Shown here: positions 1-8,510 of the stretch, piece by piece
Layout of the letters: each line of letters opens with the position of its first letter
Numbering within the stretch: the first letter of the stretch is position 1
Source: CAYWEM01 sp964457225
GTDB lineage: Bacteria; Acidobacteriota; Aminicenantia; UBA2199
DNA length: 64,000 nucleotides
Direction of reading: 5' to 3'
Assembly (NCBI GenBank): GCA_964457225.1
Contig: CAYWEM010000002.1
Location: forward strand, 252,583-316,582
Notes under the pieces: model-generated
What the model was told of the DNA's origin: nothing
Databases searched by the model: none
Seen by the model: only the letters and a program-made list of their open reading frames with translations
Made by a program: the position numbers and the translations under genes

Positions 1-241
1 CCCCGGCGCCGCGGGCGACTTTTTCAAAATTGCGGATCCTCGGAGTGACCGTTTCGGTCTGGTGAATACAGGCTGGAATGGCCTGACTGACCACCACTTC
101 GATCTTCGGTCTCCAGAAGCGATCCGTTATCTTCACCTGGGAAAAATCAATGCCTTCCAGCTTTTTAAGACTCTGTCCCGAAGCGCACAGCCACCAGGCC
201 GACAAGAACATCATCAACATCATGATCGATATTTTCTTCAT
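1..241 (-). CDS. GH127-like glycosidase (beta-L-arabinofuranosidase family), N-terminal fragment
   Basis: The reading frame is open from the ATG at 241 to the left edge, so only about 80 N-terminal residues are present. Residues 1-20 form a signal peptide (MKKISIMMLMMFLSAWWLCA). The mature start has the pattern of glycoside hydrolase family 127 (DUF1680): FSQVKITDRFWRPKIE, then SQAIPACIHQ and RNFEKVA. Members of this family remove terminal L-arabinofuranose from plant glycans, usually in the periplasm or outside the cell. A GGGAGGGAT ribosome binding site sits 6-8 bases upstream of the ATG. The fragment is too short to show the catalytic Glu and Cys residues, so the specific activity cannot be judged. 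Confidence 0.7.
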   Translation of the reverse strand, partial: MKKISIMMLMMFLSAWWLCASGQSLKKLEGIDFSQVKITDRFWRPKIEVVVSQAIPACIHQTETVTPRIRNFEKVARGAG

Positions 242-318
242 GGATTCATCCCTCCCCTGGTTTCATATCAATCTCCGGGCCGAAGAAAAGCCGGCCCGGA
301 CTGAAAAACAAAACGAGA

Positions 319-1332
319 TCATCTGAACTCCTCGCGGCCGCCAGGATACCTGGAGAACCTGCCCCGCTCCGCTCCGTGCACCTGGTCGAAGTTGGACCAG
401 GGCCAACCCCCGAAACCGGTCAGGCGGTAATCCCGGAAAGCCTGCTGAATTTCCGCGGCGCTGTTCATCACGAATGGGCCGTGTTGAAACACCGGTTCGT
501 TGATCGGCATTCCCTGCAGCAGCAGCATGAAGGCTTCGGCATCGCCGTTCACGACCAGGGCCTCCTGGTCGGCCAGAAGTTCCACGGCATGGTAACCGGG
601 AATTGGTATTCCGGCCACACTCAGCTCAGCGCCACGGTAGAAATACAGGTTGCGATTGACTTCCGCGGATGCAGGCGGGATTTTCCAGCGGCCGTTTGCC
701 TCGATTTTTATCAGCCAGATGCCCACTTCATTGACCGGATCGGCGGCCCAGGAATCGGGCGCCGGGGCCGGAGCCTTTTTATCACCGATCATACCGGCTA
801 TTACGGTGACTTCGGTCAGCCTGCCCGAACTGTCCCGCTCCCGGTAAATGGGAATGTCTTCCGCCCAGAGCATTGAATAGTAAGGATCTGCGAATTTGCG
901 CGCGGCCGGCAGGTTTAACCATATCTGGAACAACTCCAGGGGATTGGCCTCCTTTTTCAGCAGGGGAAACATTTCGGCATGCTGCAGTCCTGATCCCGCG
1001 GTCATCCATTGGACGTCTCCGTTACCGTACCTGCCGGCCGCGCCGTGCGAATCCGAGTGGTCGACAAAGCCCTGCAAAACGACGGTCACGGTTTCAAAGC
1101 CGCGATGCGGGTGGGCCGGAAACCCCGGGATACGCTCACCGTGATACATGCGCCAGCCGTCTTTGATCGTGAAATCCTGGCCCAGGTTGCGGCCGGCCAA
1201 AGAAGCAGCCGGCCCCAGTTCAGCGTTGCCTCCCGGATATCGATCCAGGTGGTGGACACAGAATAAAAAAGGATCAGCGGTCACCCAGTTGAACCCCAGT
1301 GGTTTCAAGGAACTTACCAGGCGGTTGTACAC
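319..1332 (-). CDS. Pirin family protein
   Basis: A 337-residue bicupin. The N-terminal cupin holds the pirin metal-binding pattern HPHRGFETVT, followed about 40 residues later by GSGLQHAE; together these supply the three His and one Glu that bind iron in characterised pirins. The C-terminal cupin contains GPFVMN. Pirins are cytosolic; some act as quercetin 2,3-dioxygenases and others as transcription cofactors, and the sequence does not say which applies here. It begins with GTG at 1332 behind a strong GGGGAGGTGA site. It is longer than the usual 230-290 residues because of a C-terminal extension (TGFGGWPW region) that also occurs in related pirins. The next gene upstream is in the same orientation, 24 bp away. 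Confidence 0.88.
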   Translation of the reverse strand: MYNRLVSSLKPLGFNWVTADPFLFCVHHLDRYPGGNAELGPAASLAGRNLGQDFTIKDGWRMYHGERIPGFPAHPHRGFETVTVVLQGFVDHSDSHGAAGRYGNGDVQWMTAGSGLQHAEMFPLLKKEANPLELFQIWLNLPAARKFADPYYSMLWAEDIPIYRERDSSGRLTEVTVIAGMIGDKKAPAPAPDSWAADPVNEVGIWLIKIEANGRWKIPPASAEVNRNLYFYRGAELSVAGIPIPGYHAVELLADQEALVVNGDAEAFMLLLQGMPINEPVFQHGPFVMNSAAEIQQAFRDYRLTGFGGWPWSNFDQVHGAERGRFSRYPGGREEFR

Positions 1333-1356
1333 GGTTCACCTCCCCCCGGACGGATT

Positions 1357-2466
1357 CTATCCGTCAGCCTTCAAGGTTCCAAAATCGTATTCAATGGCGC
1401 TTATCTCCAACTGCAGCCAGGTCCAGTCTCCTGCATCCAGTTTCCAGGCGGCGCTCATGCGGCTGGGCACCCTGATGCCTGAAAACTCGGTATATTCCTC
1501 CGCGGTCACGATCCACTCATATCTTTCAGCGGCCGGGTCATTACCGAGGAAACGCAGAGCGCTGAAACTGCTGAAATCGCCCTGTTCGTTGAAATGAAAA
1601 ATTCCACTGCCGCGGGTCCCCTTGTAATCCAGCTCGGCCATGGCTGACGAATCATCCAGCTCCTGCCAGCGGATATGGGAACTGAGGGCCGCCGACGGGT
1701 ACCAGACTATTTCGCCCAGGTAGCGTTGCAGGGTGCCTTCATCCAGTTTTGCGCCCTGTTCAGCTATCACCTTGATCGCTGATAACAGCTTGACCAGCAT
1801 TTCACCCCGGCCCGAGCTGAACTTGTCCCGGCCCTTGATGCCCAGCAGCGGCATCAGGTTCAGGTCGAGAGCCCAGACAAAGGCCGGAGGCTCGGTGCTG
1901 AAATAATGTTCGGCCTCTGCCCTGTACCAGTTCTTCTGTTCAGGTTTCATTTTCAGTCTGGCCCGCTGGCTGACCATACCGCTTTTTATGGGCGGACGGC
2001 CGATTATCCCGCAATTTGCCAGCCAGCGAGCAACCGGCGCCGGCAGGCTTTCCAGATCTCCGGATCTGATCGGCTTGCCGGGGGTCGTATCCACCGCGGC
2101 CAGCATGGCGCTTACCTCGCCGGCTATCATCCGCTCCATTCTCAGGTTCGAGAACGAGACGAACAATACCAGTAATACCACCAGGTTGGGCAGTAAGCCG
2201 AACCTGGCGTCAGACCAGGCCCCGATCAGCAGTATGGTCGATATAACCAGGCCGGGGAGGGCCAGTAAATGCCAGTTGCCGTTTTTCAACAGGTAAGCGA
2301 TGGCGGCCCCACCGAACAGGATGAAGGCTGTCAGCCAAAACACGCCGGCGATCCTGGAAACATCGGCCTGGAGCTCCGGAATTCGCGCCAGGTTGAAGGC
2401 CTTTAAAAATCCCAGCAGGTGAATGGCGCTGTGAATCATCAGCATCAAAGCAAAGATCAATCTCAA
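1357..2466 (-). CDS. DUF6544-like membrane protein
   Basis: An N-terminal block of about four hydrophobic helices (residues 1-110) is followed by a soluble domain of about 250 residues. The soluble part (LNLMPLLGIKGRDKF, GEMLVKLLSAIKVI, GEIVWYPSAAL, GIRVPSRMSAAW) resembles the DUF6544/DUF6920 family, which has no known function; this is recognition by memory of the pattern, not a search. The longest frame runs to 2559, but that adds a charged stretch before the first membrane helix. A TTG at 2466 has GGGAGG five bases upstream and starts directly at the first helix (RLIFALMLMIHSAIHLLGF), so I chose it; the product is then 369 residues. It probably shares a transcript with the pirin gene downstream. 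Confidence 0.6.
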   Translation of the reverse strand: MRLIFALMLMIHSAIHLLGFLKAFNLARIPELQADVSRIAGVFWLTAFILFGGAAIAYLLKNGNWHLLALPGLVISTILLIGAWSDARFGLLPNLVVLLVLFVSFSNLRMERMIAGEVSAMLAAVDTTPGKPIRSGDLESLPAPVARWLANCGIIGRPPIKSGMVSQRARLKMKPEQKNWYRAEAEHYFSTEPPAFVWALDLNLMPLLGIKGRDKFSSGRGEMLVKLLSAIKVIAEQGAKLDEGTLQRYLGEIVWYPSAALSSHIRWQELDDSSAMAELDYKGTRGSGIFHFNEQGDFSSFSALRFLGNDPAAERYEWIVTAEEYTEFSGIRVPSRMSAAWKLDAGDWTWLQLEISAIEYDFGTLKADG

Positions 2467-2619
2467 GTTCGCCTCCCTGTCTTCAATTAAGAAATAAATA
2501 CTTTCCAGGCGCTTTTTTGTCAAGGCCGCGGCCCGCTTCCGGAACAAACGGGGAACCAAACAGGCCCGCTTGACGTAAACCTTATCTTACGGCCGATCCA
2601 AGGCTGAAGGAGTGTTGAC

Positions 2620-4551
2620 ATGAAAAAAGACATCATTGTGCTGAGCGCCTTGTTCAGCCTGATTTTCCTGCTTGCCTCCCCGCAGCTGCCGGGCAGTCGG
2701 AATGCACTTATCGATGCGGAGCGTTCTTTCGCCGGTCATGAAATCGAAGCGGCCGCGGCATTGTTCGCCGAAGCGGCGGAAAAGTCCGAAAGCGCGGCCG
2801 ACCGGGTCAAGGCGGCCGGACAGCTGGCCATGATTGAATGGCGCTTCCGAAACAGGCCCGAGCAGGCCCGCGCAATAATTGAACAGGCCCTGCGCCTGGA
2901 ACTTGACCAGGCCGATCTTCTGCTCGAACTCAGCCGCCTTGAAACAGCAGGGGGTGACTTCGCTGAAGCCCGCAAAGCCGCATTCCGGGCCCTTCTTTTT
3001 GCATCCGATCCGGCGGTCTGGCGAAAGGCAAGGCTGGCCTGGGCCGAAACGGTTGTCGAGCAAGCCATGCTGGTTCGTCGCTCCGGTCAGCCGGAAACAC
3101 CCGGCGGTCTATTGGAGGATGCCGCCCTGATCCTTCGATCTCTGGCAGCTGATGAAACGGGCAGTCTGACGCATTCCAGGCTGACACTGCAATGTGCCCT
3201 GCTGAGAGGCGACGGGCCCGGAGCACTGGCCGGCTGGCGCTCGTATTTCCGGGTCAATCCAGGAGATCAGGCCTACCCCTTGCTCAGGGCGCCTCAGAAA
3301 GAACTCGAGGAGATTCTGCCGACCTGGCGGCGCGGCCATCCGAACAGCGCCCGCCTGGTAAATGCCTTGACTGCAAGCCGCATGTTTGCGGAAGCAGCCC
3401 TGGTTGTTCGTGACCCCCTGCTGGATCAGCAATTCAGGGACGGTTTTAAAGCCGAACTGGCCTATGCAGACCTGCTGTCAGGCCTGAGCCGTATCTGCGA
3501 TGATTATTATCGCCGGACTGCAATAGGAAAAACCTCTGAGGTTGACCTGCTGAGGCCTCTGATGACTGAAATCGCGTCGCACTGGCAGGTGCTGGAAATA
3601 CCGGGTGAACCTCCCTCAGAGAAAGAACTGCGGGAAATAAGCCTGGAAGTAATCCCCGAAAACTTCATCAACGCGGTACGTCACCTTCAGGATCATTGGG
3701 GCTGTTACATCAACCTTGGTCACACCGCCGGCTATTTCGACCTGCACATGGGACACGTTGTTTCCGATGAAACCCGCCTGATCGAGCAATACGGACAATC
3801 CAGCCGGATCCGTTTCGTGCTCCTGGACTTAATGGTTTCAAACGGTTTCCAGTCATGGGCCTGGCTTTATCGTTCTCAGCACGGCGGCTGGGCCAACCCA
3901 AGAGGTATCTACCAGGTCAGGCCGGCTTATACCGACGGCCCGATCAGGGACTGGCGCCGTTTGAGCGACCCTGGGGAAAACGCATCCTGGAATGAAGAAA
4001 TCCAGCGGCAAAGCCTGGAAGACCTGGAGAGAATAAAAGGACCTGAACCGGTTTACCTGCCCGGCCTGGCCGGAAGAATGCGCCGTGGTTCCCTGAACGA
4101 ATTGTTGGCAGAGCTCAAAGCACAAGAACTGGACAAAGAACAACTGCGCACCCGCTTTCTGGCCGAACTTGAGCAAGCCACCCAGGATTCATCCATTTTC
4201 GCCCATGAAGGCCGGCACGTTATCGACCAGGCCCTGGGAATCTCCGACGGCGCTGAGCTGGAATTCCGGGCCAAGCTATCTGAAATCGCCTTCGCCCGCT
4301 TGCCCGGTTTGGCCTTGGCCGGAGCGGTAATCACCCCCAGTCTGGGAAATGATACACCGCACGGCCGGGCCAACCAGCGTATACTGGAGGGATATCTTGA
4401 TTGGATGGAGATAAACCGGGCTGAAATTGCCGGGCTTGATCCCGATTTACCGCTGCTGCCGCAACTGGACTTACTGAGTTCCGGGCAGTTGCGGACCGCG
4501 GCCAGGGAAATGGACCCCCTGGCAGCTTCTCATGTTGAGGATTTAGAATAA
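2620..4551 (+). CDS. Secreted protein with N-terminal helical repeats and an HEGRH metallopeptidase-like motif
   Basis: A 643-residue protein starting with a signal peptide (residues 1-23). Residues about 30-300 are Ala/Leu-rich helical hairpins of TPR type. The C-terminal third has FAHEGRHVIDQ, an HExxH zinc-site pattern, with the Glu-rich helix ELEFRAKLSEIAF about 20 residues further on that could give the third ligand. This suggests a periplasmic or extracellular zinc peptidase, but I do not recognise the family and the motif alone is weak proof. It is followed at 100 bp by another HExxH protein. A GAAGGAG site precedes the ATG. Confidence 0.55.
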   Translation: MKKDIIVLSALFSLIFLLASPQLPGSRNALIDAERSFAGHEIEAAAALFAEAAEKSESAADRVKAAGQLAMIEWRFRNRPEQARAIIEQALRLELDQADLLLELSRLETAGGDFAEARKAAFRALLFASDPAVWRKARLAWAETVVEQAMLVRRSGQPETPGGLLEDAALILRSLAADETGSLTHSRLTLQCALLRGDGPGALAGWRSYFRVNPGDQAYPLLRAPQKELEEILPTWRRGHPNSARLVNALTASRMFAEAALVVRDPLLDQQFRDGFKAELAYADLLSGLSRICDDYYRRTAIGKTSEVDLLRPLMTEIASHWQVLEIPGEPPSEKELREISLEVIPENFINAVRHLQDHWGCYINLGHTAGYFDLHMGHVVSDETRLIEQYGQSSRIRFVLLDLMVSNGFQSWAWLYRSQHGGWANPRGIYQVRPAYTDGPIRDWRRLSDPGENASWNEEIQRQSLEDLERIKGPEPVYLPGLAGRMRRGSLNELLAELKAQELDKEQLRTRFLAELEQATQDSSIFAHEGRHVIDQALGISDGAELEFRAKLSEIAFARLPGLALAGAVITPSLGNDTPHGRANQRILEGYLDWMEINRAEIAGLDPDLPLLPQLDLLSSGQLRTAAREMDPLAASHVEDLE

Positions 4552-4595
4552 TCCCACTTCTGCATCCAGGATAAGTTAAGGTTTTATAAACCCGA

Positions 4596-4624
4596 TTGCC
4601 TAAGCTTCCCGGATTTGATAGACT
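4596..4624 (+). promoter_or_regulatory. Predicted sigma-70 promoter (TTGCCT-N17-TAGACT)
   Basis: A -35-like TTGCCT and a -10-like TAGACT are separated by 17 bp, ending 27 bp before the metallopeptidase start. Moderate match by eye. Confidence 0.4.
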
Positions 4625-4651
4625 GGAACTGATGATCCTTCAGGAGGAAAA

Positions 4652-6688
4652 ATGAAAACATCCGCTTGGTTGATTTTCGTATTGCTGCTTATTCATATAT
4701 CCGGAGGCATGCCGATGAACGCCCAGAATACAGTCGACCGGGACGGCATACAGGCCGTGGTGAACGCCGTCCAGGCCGCCCAGCCCGAAGCTGATCACCA
4801 ACTGCTGCAGCGCGGCGTCAAGCACGCCGCTTCCCTGTGGCGGGCAAGCGACGGCGACCGGGACGCTTTCCAGGCCTTCTGCCTGGCCAATTATCACGGA
4901 GATCCGGCTGAAAGAAAGGCCGTATTCAAGAAAATCAACGATTACTTTGAAGCTCTTTTCGGCCACAACACGGCCATCACCATAGCCCTGAGACGAAATG
5001 TCGACGAGCCGACCGGGCCGATCCACGAGATCGACCGCCTGTTCGCCTCCTACAGCCAGGGCGCACACCTGATGCAGGATCTTTACGAAAACAAGATCGC
5101 TTTCCTGATCGCCCTCAATTTCCCCTATTACTCCCTGGAAGAAAAGAACGATTTCGGGAGCTCGTGGAGCGCTGAACAGTGGGCCATGGCCAGGTTGGGC
5201 GATTTGTTCGTCAGCCGCATTCCCGCCGAGGTTTACCAGCATTACGGCCGGGTCTCCAGTGCCGCGGACCTGTACATTTCAGCTTACAATATTCACATGG
5301 GCGCCCTGCGCGACAACCGCGGCCGTAAACTTTTCCGGGATGACCAGGTACTGCTCAGCCACTGGAACCTCAGAGATGAAATCAAGGCCAATTACGCCGA
5401 CCGCAAACTCGGCCGGGACAGGCAGGAGATGGTTTACCGGGTCATGGAAAGAATAATCGACCAGAGCATTCCGGCCGAGCTGATCAATTCCGGCGCCTAC
5501 TTGTGGAACCCGGCCCGGAACACCGTGGAAAAAGCAGGCCGCCGGGTTTCCATGGAACGCGAGCCGGATACACGCTACGCACACATGCTCGAGCTTTTCC
5601 GGGCCCAGCGGCGCATAGACGCCTTCAGCCCGCACCTGGACACCTACATAAAACGAAACTTTTCCGGGGATATGGAAGTGCCCCAGGAAGAAGTAGAAAG
5701 GCTGTTTGACGAGTTTCTTTCTTCCCCCCTGCTGGGCCGGGTGGCTGAACTGGTTCAGCGCCGCCTGGGCCGCAATTTGAGGCCCTATGACATCTGGTAC
5801 GACGGCTTCAAAACCCGCAGTTCCATACCCGAGGAAAAGCTGAGCGCCATGACCAGGGAAAGGTATCCGGATGCCGCGGCTTTTGAGGCGGCCCTGCCGG
5901 GTATCCTGGAAACTTTCGGTTTTTCCGCTGAAAGCGCCGCTTTCCTTTCCTCCAGGATCACCGTGGATCCGGCCCGGGGTTCAGGGCATGCCTGGGGCAC
6001 CGGCATGCGCGCCGGCAAATCCCACCTGCGCACCCGTATCGCTCCCTCGGGCATGGATTACAAGGGCTTCAACATCGCCGTTCATGAATTCGGCCACAAC
6101 GTCGAGCAGACCATTTCCATGCACATGGTGCCCTACTATTTTCTCAACGGCGTCCCCAACACCTCTTTCACCGAAGCCCTGGCTTTTCTCTTCCAGAAGC
6201 GGGACCTCGAGATACTGGGCATGCAGGTCGACGACCCGCTCAGCAGGGACCTGGCCGTGCTGGACAACTGTTGGTCCGCATTCGAGATCATGGGCGTTTC
6301 CATGGTCGACATGAAAGTCTGGCAATGGCTTTACGCCAATCCCGAACCCGAGCCCGGGCAATTGCGGCAAGCGGTTATCGACATCGCCAGGGAAGTCTGG
6401 AACAAGTACTTCGCCGCCGCCTACGGCAGCAGGGATGAAACCGTGCTGGCCATATACTCGCACATGATAAGCTATCCCCTCTACCTTTCGGCCTATGCCT
6501 TCGGCCAGCTGATCGAATTCCAGCTCGGAGAATACCTGGCGGACAAGCCTTTCGGCCCCGAAGTAAAACGCATCTGGGCCCAGGGCCGCCTGACGCCGTC
6601 AGCCTGGATGATCAAGGCCGTGGGGGCAGATCTGTCGGCCCAGCCCCTGATCCGGGCCAGTACCGAGGCCCTGCAGCGGGTGCGCTGA
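4652..6688 (+). CDS. Secreted M3-like zinc metallopeptidase (HEFGH)
   Basis: A 678-residue protein with a signal peptide (residues 1-24) and the gluzincin site AVHEFGHNVEQ near residue 475, followed about 30 residues later by SFTEALAFLFQKRDLE, where the Glu fits the third zinc ligand. This spacing is typical of M3 (thimet oligopeptidase-like) enzymes, which cleave short peptides. The long helical N-terminal part also fits an M3 fold with a deep channel. A CAGGAGGAAAA ribosome binding site precedes the ATG. The last five codons and the stop lie inside the left copy of a 97-bp tandem duplication. The substrate is unknown; a periplasmic peptide-degrading role is inferred. Confidence 0.75.
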   Translation: MKTSAWLIFVLLLIHISGGMPMNAQNTVDRDGIQAVVNAVQAAQPEADHQLLQRGVKHAASLWRASDGDRDAFQAFCLANYHGDPAERKAVFKKINDYFEALFGHNTAITIALRRNVDEPTGPIHEIDRLFASYSQGAHLMQDLYENKIAFLIALNFPYYSLEEKNDFGSSWSAEQWAMARLGDLFVSRIPAEVYQHYGRVSSAADLYISAYNIHMGALRDNRGRKLFRDDQVLLSHWNLRDEIKANYADRKLGRDRQEMVYRVMERIIDQSIPAELINSGAYLWNPARNTVEKAGRRVSMEREPDTRYAHMLELFRAQRRIDAFSPHLDTYIKRNFSGDMEVPQEEVERLFDEFLSSPLLGRVAELVQRRLGRNLRPYDIWYDGFKTRSSIPEEKLSAMTRERYPDAAAFEAALPGILETFGFSAESAAFLSSRITVDPARGSGHAWGTGMRAGKSHLRTRIAPSGMDYKGFNIAVHEFGHNVEQTISMHMVPYYFLNGVPNTSFTEALAFLFQKRDLEILGMQVDDPLSRDLAVLDNCWSAFEIMGVSMVDMKVWQWLYANPEPEPGQLRQAVIDIAREVWNKYFAAAYGSRDETVLAIYSHMISYPLYLSAYAFGQLIEFQLGEYLADKPFGPEVKRIWAQGRLTPSAWMIKAVGADLSAQPLIRASTEALQRVR

Positions 6689-6709
6689 AAGCCCGGGGGC
6701 CGGGGCTTT
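6688..6709. terminator. Bidirectional hairpin between convergent genes, copy 1
   Basis: AAAGCCC (6688-6694) pairs with GGGCTTT (6703-6709) around an 8-base GC-rich loop. The run of T after it is broken, so termination may be modest. An identical copy lies at 6785-6806. Confidence 0.45.
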
Positions 6710-6784
6710 CATTGTTACCTTTTCCCTGAGAAATGCATTTTTTCAAGATTTGACCCCTTTCTTATGCGTGCAGCGGGTGCGCTG

Positions 6785-6806
6785 AAAGCCCGGGGGCCGG
6801 GGCTTT
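6785..6806. terminator. Bidirectional hairpin between convergent genes, copy 2
   Basis: Duplicate of the hairpin at 6688-6709, made by the 97-bp tandem duplication. It lies just downstream of the MFS stop codon on the minus strand. Confidence 0.45.
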
Positions 6807-6811
6807 CATTG

Positions 6812-8002
6812 TTACCTTTTCCCTGAGAAATGCATTTTTTCAAGATTTGACCCCTTTCTTATGCGCGGAAAAAACAACAGGCTACCCGCAAGACTCGTAA
6901 GGCTGGACAAAATGACGGCCTGGCTGAACGACCCGAAATAATCGTACAAAAAACCACCGCTGATGGGACCTGTAATACCCGCAATCGCATATCCCAAAAA
7001 AACGTAGGGATAAATCAAGCCCATATTGTTTACTCCGAACGCCTGGGCTGTTTCCTTGGCAAAAAGAACAAAGTTTCCGCCGAAGCCGAATCCGATAAGG
7101 AAGGCAAGAATTAAATAGGAATTATCCGTCAAGCTTATAACGATCAATGAAAGAATCGATATGGATTGCAACAAAAGGGCCAGGAAGACGCAGCAGCTTG
7201 CTCCTAAATAGTCGCTGAGCAACCCCCAGATTAGCCGGCCTAAAAAGTTTGCCATGGCAAACAAGGCCACACCGTGAACCAGATTATGGCTTGAAATACT
7301 GAATTGATCTCCGATTATCCCCAAGCTTCCAATAATAAGCAGGCCGGCAAAGGTTCCCAGGAAGATACCCAGGAATAGTTTCCGAAAAGATTTTGATCTT
7401 ATGAATAGTGAGGTTTTAAGCGGGTCTCCCTGGCCGGCTGTTTCTTTTTGAACTGGATGTATGAAATTGGAGCAAGCGACAATTATCAGGCCGTAAGAAA
7501 CCCCGATGATTCCAAGCAATTCCAGAACATCACGACCGCTTGTCAAAATCATTTCGGAGATTTCCGACATGAACACCGCGCCCAAACCAAAACCTGCGGC
7601 AGAAATTCCGGTGATGAGCCCTTTTTTCTGGGGGAACCAGAGCAGTGACACGGTGAGGGCAACCCAATAGCCAAATCCTGTGGCTATTCCCGCCAGAACA
7701 CCGATACCGAGCAGAACCTTCAGGAAACCACCCTGCGAAAAGCTGGCCAGCAAATACCCTGAGAGAAATAAAAAACCCGACAGGAAGCCTAAATACCTGT
7801 ACTTGACTTTTTTTGCTGCTTGCCCGACAAAAATCATAGTTACCGGAAAAACGGCGATCAGAGTTCCAAATACCAGTTGAGCCTGGAAAGCAGAAAAGCC
7901 ATGCGCTTCAATCAATCCTGCGGCAATTATGCTCCAGGCATATGCACTGCCTATGCAAAGCATTATCATGAAAGATGAGGCGACCGTTATGAGTTTTCTC
8001 AT
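6812..8002 (-). CDS. MFS transporter, OxlT/oxalate-formate antiporter-like family
   Basis: A 396-residue integral membrane protein with 12 predicted helices in two halves of six, separated by a charged loop (HPVQKETAGQGDPLKTS). The opening YAWSIIAAGLIEAHGFSAFQAQ and the glycine-rich FGYWVALTVSLLWFPQKKGLITGI-type helix pattern fit the OxlT-like branch of the major facilitator superfamily, which exchanges small monocarboxylates or related anions. The substrate cannot be read from sequence. It starts one base after the purE stop, so it is translated as part of the purK-purE transcript. Its DNA is clearly AT-richer than that of flanking genes. Confidence 0.8.
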   Translation of the reverse strand: MRKLITVASSFMIMLCIGSAYAWSIIAAGLIEAHGFSAFQAQLVFGTLIAVFPVTMIFVGQAAKKVKYRYLGFLSGFLFLSGYLLASFSQGGFLKVLLGIGVLAGIATGFGYWVALTVSLLWFPQKKGLITGISAAGFGLGAVFMSEISEMILTSGRDVLELLGIIGVSYGLIIVACSNFIHPVQKETAGQGDPLKTSLFIRSKSFRKLFLGIFLGTFAGLLIIGSLGIIGDQFSISSHNLVHGVALFAMANFLGRLIWGLLSDYLGASCCVFLALLLQSISILSLIVISLTDNSYLILAFLIGFGFGGNFVLFAKETAQAFGVNNMGLIYPYVFLGYAIAGITGPISGGFLYDYFGSFSQAVILSSLTSLAGSLLFFPRIRKGSNLEKMHFSGKR

Positions 8003-8003
8003 T

Positions 8004-8510
8004 TCAATCAGGGCTATTACGTTTTTTGAATTGATCCGATTTGTAGGAAACCTGTTCCATCAACTCCTGTTTATATCGAATGATTCTGCTCCGAACCGAA
8101 CTGTCCGAGACTGACACTATTTGGGCTGCAAGAATACCTGCATTTTTTGCTCCGTTGAGTGCGACTGTCGCTACTGGAACTCCGGCCGGCATCTGCAGTA
8201 TGGACAGAACGGAATCCCAGCCGTCTATGGAATTAATCGACTTTATCGGTACTCCGATGACAGGTAGGGGCGTTATTGCCGCCACCATCCCCGGTAAATG
8301 GGCTGCACCGCCTGCACCGGCTATTATGGCCACGATTCCCCGATTGTGAGCATTGGATGCAAATTCATACAGCTTTTTCGGGGTTCTGTGGGCTGAAACG
8401 ATGTCAATTTCATATCCGACACCAAATACATCTAACATTTCAACCGCCTGTTTCATGACAGGCCAATCAGAATCCGATCCCATTACGATGCTTATCAACT
8501 TTGTGGCCAT
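8004..8510 (-). CDS. purE: N5-carboxyaminoimidazole ribonucleotide mutase
   Basis: A class I PurE of 168 residues: MGSDSDWPVMKQA near the start (phosphate binding), SAHRTP in the active site, and GAGGAAHLPGM followed by PLPVIGVPI. With PurK it replaces direct CO2 addition: PurK makes N5-CAIR and PurE moves the carboxyl group to give CAIR in purine synthesis. I chose the ATG at 8510, which has AGGTGAAATC directly upstream; the longer frame to 8561 would overlap purK further and lacks a site. It overlaps the end of purK by 16 bp. Confidence 0.93.
   Translation of the reverse strand: MATKLISIVMGSDSDWPVMKQAVEMLDVFGVGYEIDIVSAHRTPKKLYEFASNAHNRGIVAIIAGAGGAAHLPGMVAAITPLPVIGVPIKSINSIDGWDSVLSILQMPAGVPVATVALNGAKNAGILAAQIVSVSDSSVRSRIIRYKQELMEQVSYKSDQFKKRNSPD

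Larger units (their letters stand above)
6672..6865. repeat. Perfect 97-bp tandem duplication across a convergent gene junction
   Basis: Bases 6672-6768 are repeated without mismatch as 6769-6865. Each unit holds the last codons of the peptidase gene, a hairpin and the last 17 codons plus stop of the MFS gene read from the other strand. The working peptidase stop is in copy 1 and the working MFS stop is in copy 2, so both proteins stay intact. Confidence 0.95.

Noticed and set aside
62..304. Plus-strand open frame of 80 codons at the left edge
   Set aside because: It lies opposite the GH127-like gene, which has a signal peptide, a ribosome binding site and family motifs. The plus-strand frame resembles nothing.
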